In this document: positions 29,923 through 38,429 of the stretch, piece after piece
Position numbering within the stretch: the first letter of the stretch is position 1
How the letters are laid out: each line of letters opens with the position of its first letter
Origin: Rothia similimucilaginosa
GTDB lineage: Bacteria; Actinomycetota; Actinomycetes; Actinomycetales; Micrococcaceae
Direction: 5' to 3'
Assembly (NCBI RefSeq): GCF_029850875.1
Contig: NZ_JAOVAM010000008.1
Location: forward strand, 1-64,000
DNA: 64,000 nt
The notes under the pieces: model-generated
Databases searched by the model: none
Told to the model about the DNA's origin: nothing
Seen by the model: the letters and a program-made list of their open reading frames with translations, nothing else
Program-made: the position numbers and the translations under genes

Positions 29923-29936
29923 ATTTAAGAGACCAG

Positions 29937-32114
29937 CTACTCAGTAACGCCGAGGTTGCTCATGAGGAATGCGTAATCCCACGCGATCTCACGCCAACGC
30001 GTATACCGGCCGGAACCGCCACCGTGACCGCCCGACATGTCAATCTTCAGCAGCGGCACCGGCGACGACGGGTCAATCTGCTCACGCAGCGCCGCAACCC
30101 ACTTCGCAGGCTCCACGTAGAGCACGCGAGTGTCGTGCAGGCTCGTCACCGCAGCAATCGCCGGGTAGCGGACCGGGCGGATGTTCTCGTACGGGGTGTA
30201 CGACTTCATGTAAGTGTACACTTCCTGGTCCTCAATCGGGTTGCCCCACTCCTCCCACTCCATTGCCGACAGTGGCAGCTCCGGATCGAGGATGGTGGTC
30301 AGCGCATCCACGAACGGTACGGCTGCCAGGCAGGCGGCGTACTTTTCGGGGGCGAGGTTCAGCACGGCGCCCATGAGCAGACCGCCGGCGCTACCGCCGT
30401 AGCAGCCGATACGCGCCTCATCAGCCCACGGCTTAGCCGCAACGTAGCTGGTGACGTCCACGAAGTCGGTGAAGGTGTTCTTCTTCGCGAGCTTCTTGCC
30501 GTTCTGGTACCAAGAGCGGCCCATCTCGCCGCCGCCGCGAATATGCGCGATGACGTAGATGACGCCGCGGTCCAGAATCGACAGCATCGGGATGGAGAAC
30601 ATCGGGTCCATGGACGACTCGTACGAGCCGTAACCGTACTGGATGACCGGGTGCGGCTTGCTCATGTCCAGATCGGCGCGGTGAATCACCGAGATCGGGA
30701 TGAGCGTGCCGTCCGCCGCCGGTGCCCAGTCGCGGTAGGCGCGGTAGTCCTCACGGTTGTAGCCGCCGAGTACCGGGGTTTCACGGCGCAACAGCAGGGT
30801 CTGCGACATGGGGAAGTAGTCGTAGACGCGGCGTGGAGTCAGGTACGAGGTGTAGGCGATGCGCAGCACGGGGGAGTAGTTCTCCGCACGCAGCACGGAG
30901 GCGGTGTACAGTTCCTCGTCGAAGCCGACAGGTTCCATGAAGGTCACGCCGGCGGGGCGGCGGCGGCGCCACTGGATGGGCAGCTGCTCACGCGGTGCAA
31001 GGAAAATGCGGGTGGTGGTGTCTGCGCGGGCGGTGACGACCAGGTGCGTTGCGGTCAAGGTGAAGCCCTCCAGGCGCACATGTTCGCTGTGGCGGATAAC
31101 CGGAACCCACCGCTTCGCGTACTCTTCGAGGCTTTCACTTTCGCGCGGCATATCTGCGAGGACCAGCTCGGAGTTCAGCGCATTGTAGTCGTGCTGAATC
31201 AGCAGGTGCTGTTCGCCGGCAATGTTGAGCGGCTCGGCGTAGTATTCGATTCCCGCGCTCTTGGGAATGAGCAGGGTCGGCTCGCTCTTGGGTTCGCGGG
31301 TGGGGATGATACGCACTTCTGTGTATTCGGAGTTGGAGCTGGTAATGACCACGGAGGAACGGTCGGAGCTCATGGCTGCGCTGAGCCACATGGTGTTGTC
31401 CGGTTCCTCGTAGATCAGGTGGTCTTCGGTGCCCTGTCCGACGTCGTGCACGTAGACACGCCAGGGGCGCCACGACTCGTCGGGGACGGTGTAGATGAGC
31501 TGATCGGCGTGGTTGATGAAGAAGGAACCCGCCGCAATGTTGGGGATGGTGTCTTCGAGGAAGGAGCCGGTTTCCATGTTGAGGAAGCGCTGCTCGTAGC
31601 GTTCGTCGCCCTTTTCATCCACGGAGATGCTCAGCAGCTTGCCGTTACGTGCAGGCTGGAAGCTACCGAGGGAGAAGAACTCCATGTCCTTGGCGTACTC
31701 GTTGCAGTCGAGGATGACGACCTCACCTTCGAGTACTTCGCCGGGGGTGACGGTCGGCGGGGTGTAGCGCACCACCTCGTCGCCTTCGTGCAGGGCGGGG
31801 TAGCGGTAGAAGACGGGATACTGGCCGCCGGGCACCATGCGGCTGTAGTACCACCAGTCACCGATACGGTTCGGGACGGTCAGATCCGACAGCAGGGTGC
31901 GGTCCTTGATTTCGTTGAAGATGGATTCGCGGAGGGGCTGCTGGTCTGCGGTGACAGCTTCGGTGTATTCGGCTTCTGCCTTGAGGTAGTTGAGGACCTC
32001 TTCGCTTTCCTTGTCGCGGAGCCATTCGTAGGGGTCGATGAAGACGTCGCCGTGGTGTTCGCGACGGTGCTCGACCTTCTTCGGTACGGGCGGGGTGAGG
32101 TTCTGTTCAGTCAT
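29937..32114 (-). CDS. S9 family oligopeptidase (oligopeptidase B-like)
   Basis: A 725-residue serine oligopeptidase with an N-terminal beta-propeller that restricts access to short peptides and a C-terminal alpha/beta-hydrolase domain. The start PPVPKKVEHRREHHGDVFIDPYEWLRDKESEEV matches oligopeptidase B (abridged: HGDVFIDPYEWLRDKE). The nucleophile is in CYGGSAGGLLMGAVLN, and HIRGGGEMGRSWYQNGK is the oxyanion loop. LDPELPLSAMEWEEWGNP is the region expected to hold Asp, and DMSGGHGGGSGR carries the catalytic His. Oligopeptidase B cleaves after basic residues. GAGGTGGCAGC precedes the ATG. It has no signal peptide and is cytosolic. Confidence 0.92.
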   Translation of the reverse strand: MTEQNLTPPVPKKVEHRREHHGDVFIDPYEWLRDKESEEVLNYLKAEAEYTEAVTADQQPLRESIFNEIKDRTLLSDLTVPNRIGDWWYYSRMVPGGQYPVFYRYPALHEGDEVVRYTPPTVTPGEVLEGEVVILDCNEYAKDMEFFSLGSFQPARNGKLLSISVDEKGDERYEQRFLNMETGSFLEDTIPNIAAGSFFINHADQLIYTVPDESWRPWRVYVHDVGQGTEDHLIYEEPDNTMWLSAAMSSDRSSVVITSSNSEYTEVRIIPTREPKSEPTLLIPKSAGIEYYAEPLNIAGEQHLLIQHDYNALNSELVLADMPRESESLEEYAKRWVPVIRHSEHVRLEGFTLTATHLVVTARADTTTRIFLAPREQLPIQWRRRRPAGVTFMEPVGFDEELYTASVLRAENYSPVLRIAYTSYLTPRRVYDYFPMSQTLLLRRETPVLGGYNREDYRAYRDWAPAADGTLIPISVIHRADLDMSKPHPVIQYGYGSYESSMDPMFSIPMLSILDRGVIYVIAHIRGGGEMGRSWYQNGKKLAKKNTFTDFVDVTSYVAAKPWADEARIGCYGGSAGGLLMGAVLNLAPEKYAACLAAVPFVDALTTILDPELPLSAMEWEEWGNPIEDQEVYTYMKSYTPYENIRPVRYPAIAAVTSLHDTRVLYVEPAKWVAALREQIDPSSPVPLLKIDMSGGHGGGSGRYTRWREIAWDYAFLMSNLGVTE

Positions 32115-32330
32115 GCTGCCACCTCTTTCCTTGAGTTATGGGTTTGTGAATGGTGTGTGCCGTCTGTGCCTGCGTTCCTGTGCCGCCGGGTGGCGGTGAG
32201 GGTGTGCGGGGGACTGTGGGCATGCCTAGTTCTAGTGTATCGAAGAGTGAGGCAGGCTACTATATTGCGGCCTGGGCAGTATCACCCAGATTAGCCCCCT
32301 GCACTCTTCTGGAACGTGCGCATTTGGTGG

Positions 32331-33551
32331 CTAGTTAGCGCGCCCCTTAATGGACATGAGGGTGCGGCGGCCCGCCTTATTCGCCTTCGTGAAGGCACGG
32401 TTACTTTGCCTGTACTCACGTTCTTGAGAGCGCAGGCGTAGACGCGCGGATTCGGCTATCATCCTGCGGTAGCGTTCGAAGCGCTCGGGGTCGAGAGAGC
32501 CGTCGGCGAGCGCCTGCTGCACCGCGCATCCGGGTTCGGAACCGTGGGAGCAGTCGCTGTACCGGCAGGCAGAAGCGTAACCGGAGACGTCGTCGAAGGT
32601 TTCGTCAATCGCGGCGCTATCGCTCGTTGCGGCTAGGGCTCGTACGCCCGGAGTGTCGATCAGCACCGTGCCAGATGATGATTTTGCGTTGGTCGAGTCT
32701 CCTTCGCTTGAGCCTTCCGCACCGGGTAAAACAAGCATCTGGCGGCTGGTGGTGGTGTGGCGCCCCTTGCCGTCAGCATCTCGGACTGTGGAGGTGACCT
32801 GCACCTGATGTTCTTGGCTATCCTCGCGGGGGTCAACTCCGGGGTTGAGCAGGGCGTTGACCAGGGTGGATTTTCCTGCGCCGCTGCGACCCAGGAATGC
32901 GGCGGTGCGTCCGGCGACAAGCTCCGCCACCGGGGCAGGGTCGTAGCCGTTGTCCGTGCAGACGGCGAGCACCGCATCCACACCACCTGCGGGGGAGTCC
33001 CTGTAGTTGGTGAGCTGTTCGGCCGTTACCAGGTCACCCTTGGTGAGAATCAGCGCGACCTGCACCCCGGAAGCGTGCGCCAGGGCGGTGTAGCGTTCAA
33101 TTCGCCCAATGGACGGCTCGGGGAAGCAGGGCTCAACGATGCAGAGTATATCCACGTTGGCGGCGACAGGCTGATCCGCGGATTCTCGGGTGGCGCTGGG
33201 TCGGGTGAGGTAGCTTCGCCGGGGCAGTATCGCGAGAGGTTTGTGCTCCGCGGGCTGGCTATCGCTACCGGTTCCAGGGATGGGCTGGGTGAGTACCCAG
33301 TCGCCGACGACGGGGTACTCTTCTTCGCCGTAGTCGTTCTCAACCGGACGCAGCGGAGCGGAAAGCTTAATGAGCTCACCCCGCTCGCAGGTCAGTAGCT
33401 CGCAGCGGGTGCGGTGCACGGCGCTGACACGGGCGAGGGTAAAGTTTTCGAGGGTACCGCCGAGGGTGAACGCGGCGCGGATTGCTGAACCCTGCCAGGA
33501 AGGGTCGAACCCTAGGGTCTCTAAGGTGTATGAAGCGGGAGCAATGGTCAC
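32331..33551 (-). CDS. rsgA: Ribosome small-subunit-dependent GTPase A
   Basis: The 406-residue RsgA (YjeQ) is a circularly permuted GTPase that aids late 30S maturation. The order is permuted as expected: OB-fold N-terminus, G4 (LILTKGDLV), then P-loop GRSGAGKSTLVNALL, a DTPGV switch (LIDTPGVRAL) and a C-terminal zinc-binding region CRYSDCSHGSEPGCAV. Gly/Ser-rich insertion EGSSEGDSTNAKSS before the DTPGV switch is unusual. The start is GTG at 33551, with only weak ribosome-site sequence. It is on the same strand as the ABC exporter genes, 75 bp downstream of the last permease. Confidence 0.94.
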   Translation of the reverse strand: MTIAPASYTLETLGFDPSWQGSAIRAAFTLGGTLENFTLARVSAVHRTRCELLTCERGELIKLSAPLRPVENDYGEEEYPVVGDWVLTQPIPGTGSDSQPAEHKPLAILPRRSYLTRPSATRESADQPVAANVDILCIVEPCFPEPSIGRIERYTALAHASGVQVALILTKGDLVTAEQLTNYRDSPAGGVDAVLAVCTDNGYDPAPVAELVAGRTAAFLGRSGAGKSTLVNALLNPGVDPREDSQEHQVQVTSTVRDADGKGRHTTTSRQMLVLPGAEGSSEGDSTNAKSSSGTVLIDTPGVRALAATSDSAAIDETFDDVSGYASACRYSDCSHGSEPGCAVQQALADGSLDPERFERYRRMIAESARLRLRSQEREYRQSNRAFTKANKAGRRTLMSIKGRAN

Positions 33552-33626
33552 AGGAATAGTCTTTCTTGGTTGCGGCGCCCGGATAGCGGGTGATTACAAG
33601 GTTCGTTCTTTTTCAGGTTTCACCGT

Positions 33627-34475
33627 TCACAACAGCGAGGCGCGGGCGCCGGCACGGATACGGCGGGCGGCAAGGACCATCAGCCCCAACCCGATTGCGG
33701 CGTAGAGTACTGTCAGGGCTGTGTCTGCCGCCAGGAGCGCGAAAAGCTCCGGCGCGGTGCCGTTCGCGATACCGCTAGAGGCATCTAAAACCTGCACCAG
33801 CCGGGACCCCGGAACCCAGGAACACAGCCATGCAAGCCAACCCGGGTAGGTACTCACCGGCACAATCACGCCCGCGCTCACTGGCAGAATAATCGACAGA
33901 AAATTCGACCCCGTGTACGGATCCGACAGGTACAGACCGAGCCCGGCGGCAAAAATGCCCAGGCAGACCCCGCCCAGAACCGCAACCGGCATCAGTAAGA
34001 TGGCACCGACTAAAAGTCCGGAACTTGCTCCCGTAGCGGAGGATGTGAGGGACAGTAACCACACGATGCCCACATTGCTCAGACCCGTTACGGATGCCAG
34101 CAACGCGGGTACCGCCGCCGCACCGAGCCAGTATCCAGCATCCACCGGGCGCGCCGTGCACACGTACTCGAAGACGCCAATCCACCGGTCTGTGGCAACG
34201 CGCGCGACAATACCGGCTGCCACGGAGCTGAGGGTCGCAATCAGGGCGGTCGCGCAGCCGATGCGTACCGTATCGTTTGCGGCAAGATCAGCACCCAGAA
34301 GCACCGTGAAAAGCACGTTAAGACCGGGTACGAGAACCAGGGTCGTGATGGCCGTTCCGAGGGTTGCGAAGGTAATAGACGACGACCAGCCAATAGAAGC
34401 GGTCGACAGAGCCCGACGCGCCGTGCCAGACAGTGATACAGCGCCAGGCAGGGCAACAGAGGAGAGAGCACGCAC
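33627..34475 (-). CDS. ABC-2 type transporter permease, second subunit
   Basis: A 282-residue membrane protein with about six helices (for example TLGTAITTLVLVPGLNVLFTVLLG, LLASVTGLSNVGIVWLLSL and VLGGVCLGIFAAGLGLYL). It has a periplasmic PVSTYPGWLAWLCSWVPGSRLVQVL motif, the pattern of ABC-2 export permeases. I place the start at GTG 34475, one base after the stop of the preceding permease, with GGGGGC about 9 nt upstream; the longer frame to 34532 would overlap that gene by 56 bp. With the other permease it should form the heterodimeric channel of the exporter. Confidence 0.78.
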   Translation of the reverse strand: MRALSSVALPGAVSLSGTARRALSTASIGWSSSITFATLGTAITTLVLVPGLNVLFTVLLGADLAANDTVRIGCATALIATLSSVAAGIVARVATDRWIGVFEYVCTARPVDAGYWLGAAAVPALLASVTGLSNVGIVWLLSLTSSATGASSGLLVGAILLMPVAVLGGVCLGIFAAGLGLYLSDPYTGSNFLSIILPVSAGVIVPVSTYPGWLAWLCSWVPGSRLVQVLDASSGIANGTAPELFALLAADTALTVLYAAIGLGLMVLAARRIRAGARASLL

Positions 34476-34476
34476 G

Positions 34477-35337
34477 CTACATCGCCCCCAGGGTGCCGCG
34501 ACGGCGGGCTGAGGCGAGAGCCTTCCGAGCAAAGAGGAAGGCGCACAACGCCCAGATGAAGCTCACGACCAGGGTCTGAATTACGGGCAGGAGCGCATCC
34601 GCCGGGGTAGTGATGGCGGTACGCCCAAGTAGCAGGTGAACCGGCGCCTGTAGGGGAATGAGCACACCCGCGGCATCCAGCCAGGCGGGCGCTTCAACGG
34701 TCGTGAAGAGAACCCCGGAAAGAATAAAAACCGGCACGAGCAACAGCTCCTCGTAGGCGATAGCGTTCGGCGTGGCCACGAAGAATACCGCAATCATGAA
34801 CGTGACCGACAGGCACGCAAGCCACAGCAGGGGAACGCCCAGAACGTAGCGCGGCCAGAGTGCTGAAAAGTCTGTGACCTGCAGGTTGAGCGTCACAAGA
34901 GCCCAGATGAGCCACGACAGGGGCAAAGCCGCCAAACCCACAACGGATGCGCTTGAAACGATAGCCGCCAGCACCCGCACCGGAGAAATCGACCCCGAAC
35001 ACAGGTACACGAGGGTCCCACGGAAACGCTCAAAATTGATGATGCCCGCAGACACGATGCAGACCGACCACATGCCCACAATGCCCGCGCGGGTCCACGC
35101 GAGAGTCGGGTCAACGGAGTGACCCGCGGAGCTCTGCGCCGCCGCATGCACGGCGAGCGCCTGAAGGATGACTGAGCCGAGTACCGTGCTAATGAGCAGC
35201 TGAATGAAGTAGGGGACCGTCAGGAACTGGCGCAGGCTAAAGCCCATGAGCCGTAGCTGCCGGGCGCACTCCTGCCACAGGTCGTACCGTCGACCCTGCC
35301 GCTGGAACTCTTCTGAGCGTTGCGTCTGAGCGTTCAT
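34477..35337 (-). CDS. ABC-2 type transporter permease, first subunit
   Basis: A 286-residue integral membrane protein. It begins with an amphipathic N-terminus (LWQECARQLRLMGFSLRQFLTVPYF), typical of ABC-2 permeases, followed by six predicted helices including VYLCSGSISPVRVLAAIVSSASVVGLAALPLSW (abridged: LCSGSISPVRVLAAIV). A conserved-looking region LLVPVFILSGVLFTTVEAPAWLDAAGVLIPLQAP follows (abridged: PVFILSGVLF). It overlaps the ATPase gene by 4 bp (ATGA) and ends one base before the second permease, so all three genes are translationally coupled. The substrate is unknown. Confidence 0.82.
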   Translation of the reverse strand: MNAQTQRSEEFQRQGRRYDLWQECARQLRLMGFSLRQFLTVPYFIQLLISTVLGSVILQALAVHAAAQSSAGHSVDPTLAWTRAGIVGMWSVCIVSAGIINFERFRGTLVYLCSGSISPVRVLAAIVSSASVVGLAALPLSWLIWALVTLNLQVTDFSALWPRYVLGVPLLWLACLSVTFMIAVFFVATPNAIAYEELLLVPVFILSGVLFTTVEAPAWLDAAGVLIPLQAPVHLLLGRTAITTPADALLPVIQTLVVSFIWALCAFLFARKALASARRRGTLGAM

Positions 35338-36320
35338 CGCTTGAGCCCCTCCGCCATCGCCAGGTATGCCTCTTCCAAGGTTGCCGGGCGCGTGTACGGT
35401 TCGGTTCGCGCCCCAATGCGTGCGGCGGCAAGTCCCTCCGTCAGGATGCGGTGCGTCTCGCCCGCCTCGAACGTGGCGCGCTCGCCGTGCCAGTAGAGGG
35501 TCAGTTCCCAGCCGGAACCGCGTGGGGCAAAAAGTACCGCCGCCTTATCGCCGAGGAACCCGCGGAGCGTATCAATGCCCTCGGTGGCGGTGGGCTCGAC
35601 CTGAACCACGGTCGTGGCGGCAATACCTGCGTGCGCGGCAACGTCCTCGAGACTGCCGCTCACAGCAACGGAGCCAGCGCCCAAGACGGTGATGGTGTGC
35701 GCCAGGTCCTCGATTTCGCCCAGCAGGTGGCTTGTGAGCAGAATGGCGGCGCCGTCTTCCGCGAGAGAACGGATAAGGGTTCGTACGGTTAGGGCGATAT
35801 CGGGGTCGAGCCCGTTGGTCGGCTCATCCAGCAGGAGCAGAGCGGGGGAGCCGAGCAGTGCACGGGCAATATGTAGGCGCTGCTTCATGCCGCGGGAAAA
35901 CTCCTGGACAGGCCGCGTTGCCGCATCGGTGAGTTCCACACGGGCTAGGGCATGCTCAACCTCGTGCCCTCGGGCCCGCCCGGAAACCCCCGTAACATCG
36001 GCAAAGAACAGCAGATTATCGCGGGCACTGGCGCGCGGGTAGAAGCCGTTCTCCCCGCCCAGCGCGAGGCCCACGTGACGGCGCGCCCGCTGCGGGTGGG
36101 CGATAGCGTCAATACCGTTCACGGTGAGGCTACCGCCGGTGGGGGTGAGCAGAGTCGAGCACATCTGCACGGTCGTCGTTTTGCCCGCACCGTTGGGGCC
36201 GAGGAGGGCGTGAATTTCCCCGGAACTGACGCGAAGTGACACCCGGTCGACGGCGGTAAAGGTATTTTTACCTTTGCCAAAGACTCGGCTGAGTTGCGTG
36301 GCGTCAAGAACAAGAGACAT
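35334..36320 (-). CDS. ABC exporter ATP-binding protein (DrrA/NatA-like)
   Basis: A 328-residue nucleotide-binding subunit. Walker A is LLGPNGAGKTTTVQM, the Q-loop is VGLALGGENGFYP, the signature is EFSRGMKQRLHIARAL and Walker B is ALLLLDEPTNGLDP, followed by the switch His in LLTSHLLGEIEDL. A C-terminal extension of about 100 residues is typical of drug, antibiotic or lipid exporters of the DrrA type. It opens the operon ATPase-permease-permease; substrate candidates are hydrophobic toxins or lipids. GAAGG precedes the ATG. Confidence 0.9.
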   Translation of the reverse strand: MSLVLDATQLSRVFGKGKNTFTAVDRVSLRVSSGEIHALLGPNGAGKTTTVQMCSTLLTPTGGSLTVNGIDAIAHPQRARRHVGLALGGENGFYPRASARDNLLFFADVTGVSGRARGHEVEHALARVELTDAATRPVQEFSRGMKQRLHIARALLGSPALLLLDEPTNGLDPDIALTVRTLIRSLAEDGAAILLTSHLLGEIEDLAHTITVLGAGSVAVSGSLEDVAAHAGIAATTVVQVEPTATEGIDTLRGFLGDKAAVLFAPRGSGWELTLYWHGERATFEAGETHRILTEGLAAARIGARTEPYTRPATLEEAYLAMAEGLKR

Positions 36321-36675
36321 GGTAGGTAACCTTCGGGTATGACCCTCTGGCTCCTATACCGGAGGGATGTTGAGCAGGATAAGCGGCTTAGCGAGCCGTA
36401 GCGAGTTGTACCCTGCGTGAGTGTATGTGTCATTTCAGTGTACCGAAAAGCACAGATAAAAGTGATGGAGGTTACTACGCAAATAGTGGGTGTTCACCTC
36501 CGCATTCTAATTACCTCGCCCTCTGACTGTCCCGGCATCGTCACTCACGTTTTGTTGCAGGCGATTTTTGGTGACAGACGTTAAAAAACGTCATCTTTGC
36601 AATGAAATGTCTTAAAGTACCGCACACCCACAAAACCCTTGACCCCACCCCGTGCCCTATGACACTCTAAATAAC
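36321..36675. other. Divergent region between the ABC exporter and metY leader
   Basis: No ORF supported. It should carry the promoters of the exporter operon (minus) and of the SAM-IV-controlled metY transcript (plus). TTGACC at 36639-36644 is a candidate -35 about 37 bp before the riboswitch start. Confidence 0.4.
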
Positions 36676-36795
36676 AGGTCAAGAGCGCCAGCGATAAGCC
36701 CCAGCTAGCTGGCCGGCAACCCTCCTCCGCGGTGGGGTGCCCTGGGTGAAGACCGGGCGGCACGCAAGAGCGTGACGCAAGCGCGGGACCGATGT
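36676..36795 (+). promoter_or_regulatory. SAM-IV riboswitch
   Basis: The leader begins AGGTCAAGAGCGCCAGCG and continues with AAGCCCCAGCTAGCTGGCC, GGCAACCCTCC, CCGCGGTGGGGTGCC and TGGGTGAAGACC. This matches the conserved core of the actinobacterial SAM-IV class as I know it: the P1 GGTC/GACC pairing, the GCCAGCG motif, and the GGCAACCCTCC...GGTGGGGTGCC stem shared with SAM-I. It lies about 100 nt before metY, where SAM binding would shut down methionine synthesis genes. The 3' boundary is approximate. Confidence 0.88.
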
Positions 36796-36892
36796 GACCG
36801 AAAACGGTACATCAATCGTGACAGGATTATTCGACGACGATTCCTGTACCGTCGGCATGCGGCCCCCTAAGAATCCCCATTAGGAGCCACGC

Positions 36893-38239
36893 ATGAGCAA
36901 CAACACTACCGTCCCGACTCCCGCCAACCCCGCCGGTTGGAAGTTCGAAACCCGCCAGATTCACGCAGGTCAGGCGCCGGATGCCGCAACGGGAGCTCGG
37001 GCACTACCCATCTACCAGACCACCTCTTTCGTCTTTGAAAGCGCCGAGCAGGCAGCGAACCGTTTCGCCCTCGCCGAGCTGGGCCCCATTTACACTCGCC
37101 TCAACAACCCCACCCAGGAAGCAATTGAAAACCGTATCGCTTCCCTGGAAGGCGGCGTTGGCGCGCTACTGCTGGCATCCGGTCAGGCAGCTATCACCTA
37201 CGCAATCCTGAACATTGCCGGTGCAGGCGACCACGTAGTTGCATCGCCCTCCGTATACGGCGGCACCTACAATCTGCTCAAGTACACCCTCGCCGACCTC
37301 GGTATCGAAACCACCTTTGTGGAGGACCCGGACGACCTGGACGCATGGCGCGCCGCAGTCCGCCCCAACACCAAGCTCTTCTACGGCGAGTCCGTGCCTA
37401 ACCCCCGTAACGACGTGCTCGACATTGAGCCTATTGCTGCAATTGCGCACGAAAACGGTGTACCCCTGATTGTGGACAACACCGTACCCACCCCCTACCT
37501 GCTGCGCCCCATCGAACATGGCGCGGACGTGGTCGTCCACTCCGCAACCAAGTACCTGGGTGGCCACGGAACCTCCATCGGCGGCGTAATCGTTGATTCC
37601 GGTAACTTCGACTACGGTGCAGACCCCGAGAAGTTCCCCAAGTTCAACCAGCCCGCCCCCGGCTACCACGGCCTGGTCTACGCACGCGACCTGGGCAAGG
37701 ACTCCGCATTCGGCGCGAACCTCTCCTACATCCTGAAGGCGCGCGTCTCCCTGCTGCGCGACACCGGTGCCGCCATCTCCCCGACCAACGCCTTCAACAT
37801 CGGTATCGGTCTGGAGACCCTCTCTCTGCGCATCGAACGCCACATTGAAAACGCTACCAAGGTTGCCCACTGGCTCGAAGCAAACCCGCAGGTCGAGAAG
37901 GTCATCTGGGCTGGCGTGGAATCCTCCCCCTGGTACGAGCGTGCACAGAAGTACCTGCCCAAGGGCCCCGGCGCGGTTCTCGGCTTCACCCTCAAAGACG
38001 CAACCCTGGAGCAGACCCGCGACTTCGTAGATGCCCTGAAGCTGCACTCCAATGTGGCAAACATCGGTGACGTGCGCTCACTCGTGATTCACCCCGCCTC
38101 CACCACCCACTCCCAGCTTTCCGCTGAGGAGCTGGAGAAGATCGGCGTGTACCCGAACTTTGTGCGCCTGGCAGTAGGCATTGAGAACATTGATGATATT
38201 CTCGCCGACCTGCAGCTGGGCTTTGACACCCTCTCCTAA
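36893..38239 (+). CDS. metY: O-acetylhomoserine aminocarboxypropyltransferase (sulfhydrylase)
   Basis: A 448-residue PLP enzyme of the Cys/Met metabolism family that makes homocysteine (or methionine) from O-acetylhomoserine and sulfide (or methanethiol). Motifs are FETRQIHAGQAPDAATGARALPIYQTTSF (abridged: IHAGQ...PIYQTTSF), YTRLNNPTQEAIENRIASLEGG (abridged: RLNNPT), ALLLASGQAAI and the PLP-Lys region VHSATKYLGGHGTSIGG. The C-terminal VRLAVGIENIDDILADL is also typical. Its ~445-residue length and the long middle segment favour MetY over MetB. TAGGAG precedes the ATG by 6 nt. A SAM-IV riboswitch lies just upstream, and metX follows after a strong terminator. Confidence 0.95.
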   Translation: MSNNTTVPTPANPAGWKFETRQIHAGQAPDAATGARALPIYQTTSFVFESAEQAANRFALAELGPIYTRLNNPTQEAIENRIASLEGGVGALLLASGQAAITYAILNIAGAGDHVVASPSVYGGTYNLLKYTLADLGIETTFVEDPDDLDAWRAAVRPNTKLFYGESVPNPRNDVLDIEPIAAIAHENGVPLIVDNTVPTPYLLRPIEHGADVVVHSATKYLGGHGTSIGGVIVDSGNFDYGADPEKFPKFNQPAPGYHGLVYARDLGKDSAFGANLSYILKARVSLLRDTGAAISPTNAFNIGIGLETLSLRIERHIENATKVAHWLEANPQVEKVIWAGVESSPWYERAQKYLPKGPGAVLGFTLKDATLEQTRDFVDALKLHSNVANIGDVRSLVIHPASTTHSQLSAEELEKIGVYPNFVRLAVGIENIDDILADLQLGFDTLS

Positions 38240-38249
38240 ACGGTGATGT

Positions 38250-38299
38250 AATCCGCAGGTGGACCGGTAAGCTACGGCTTTTCGGTCCACCTGCGGATT
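38250..38299 (+). terminator. Terminator between metY and metX
   Basis: A perfect 17-bp inverted repeat: AATCCGCAGGTGGACCG (38250-38266) and CGGTCCACCTGCGGATT (38283-38299), 10 bp past metY. Confidence 0.75.
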
Positions 38300-38429
38300 C
38301 CCCGTTACGGAGCGTTTTGTCACTGCGCGGCGCTGATGCCGCCCCACCCGTTGCTCCTTCTACCCACAGACGAGTACCCCGCTCACACCCGGCACTACCT
38401 TGCCGGCCAAACCCAGTGAAGGGACCCCC

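Noticed and set aside
29661-32294. 877-codon plus-strand ORF opposite the S9 oligopeptidase
   Set aside because: The minus strand encodes a complete oligopeptidase with all motifs; the long antisense frame is a product of GC-rich codon bias.
33627-34532. Longer start for the second ABC permease (56-bp overlap with the first)
   Set aside because: The GTG at 34475 has a ribosome site and begins one base after the upstream stop, which fits the tight coupling of the operon better.
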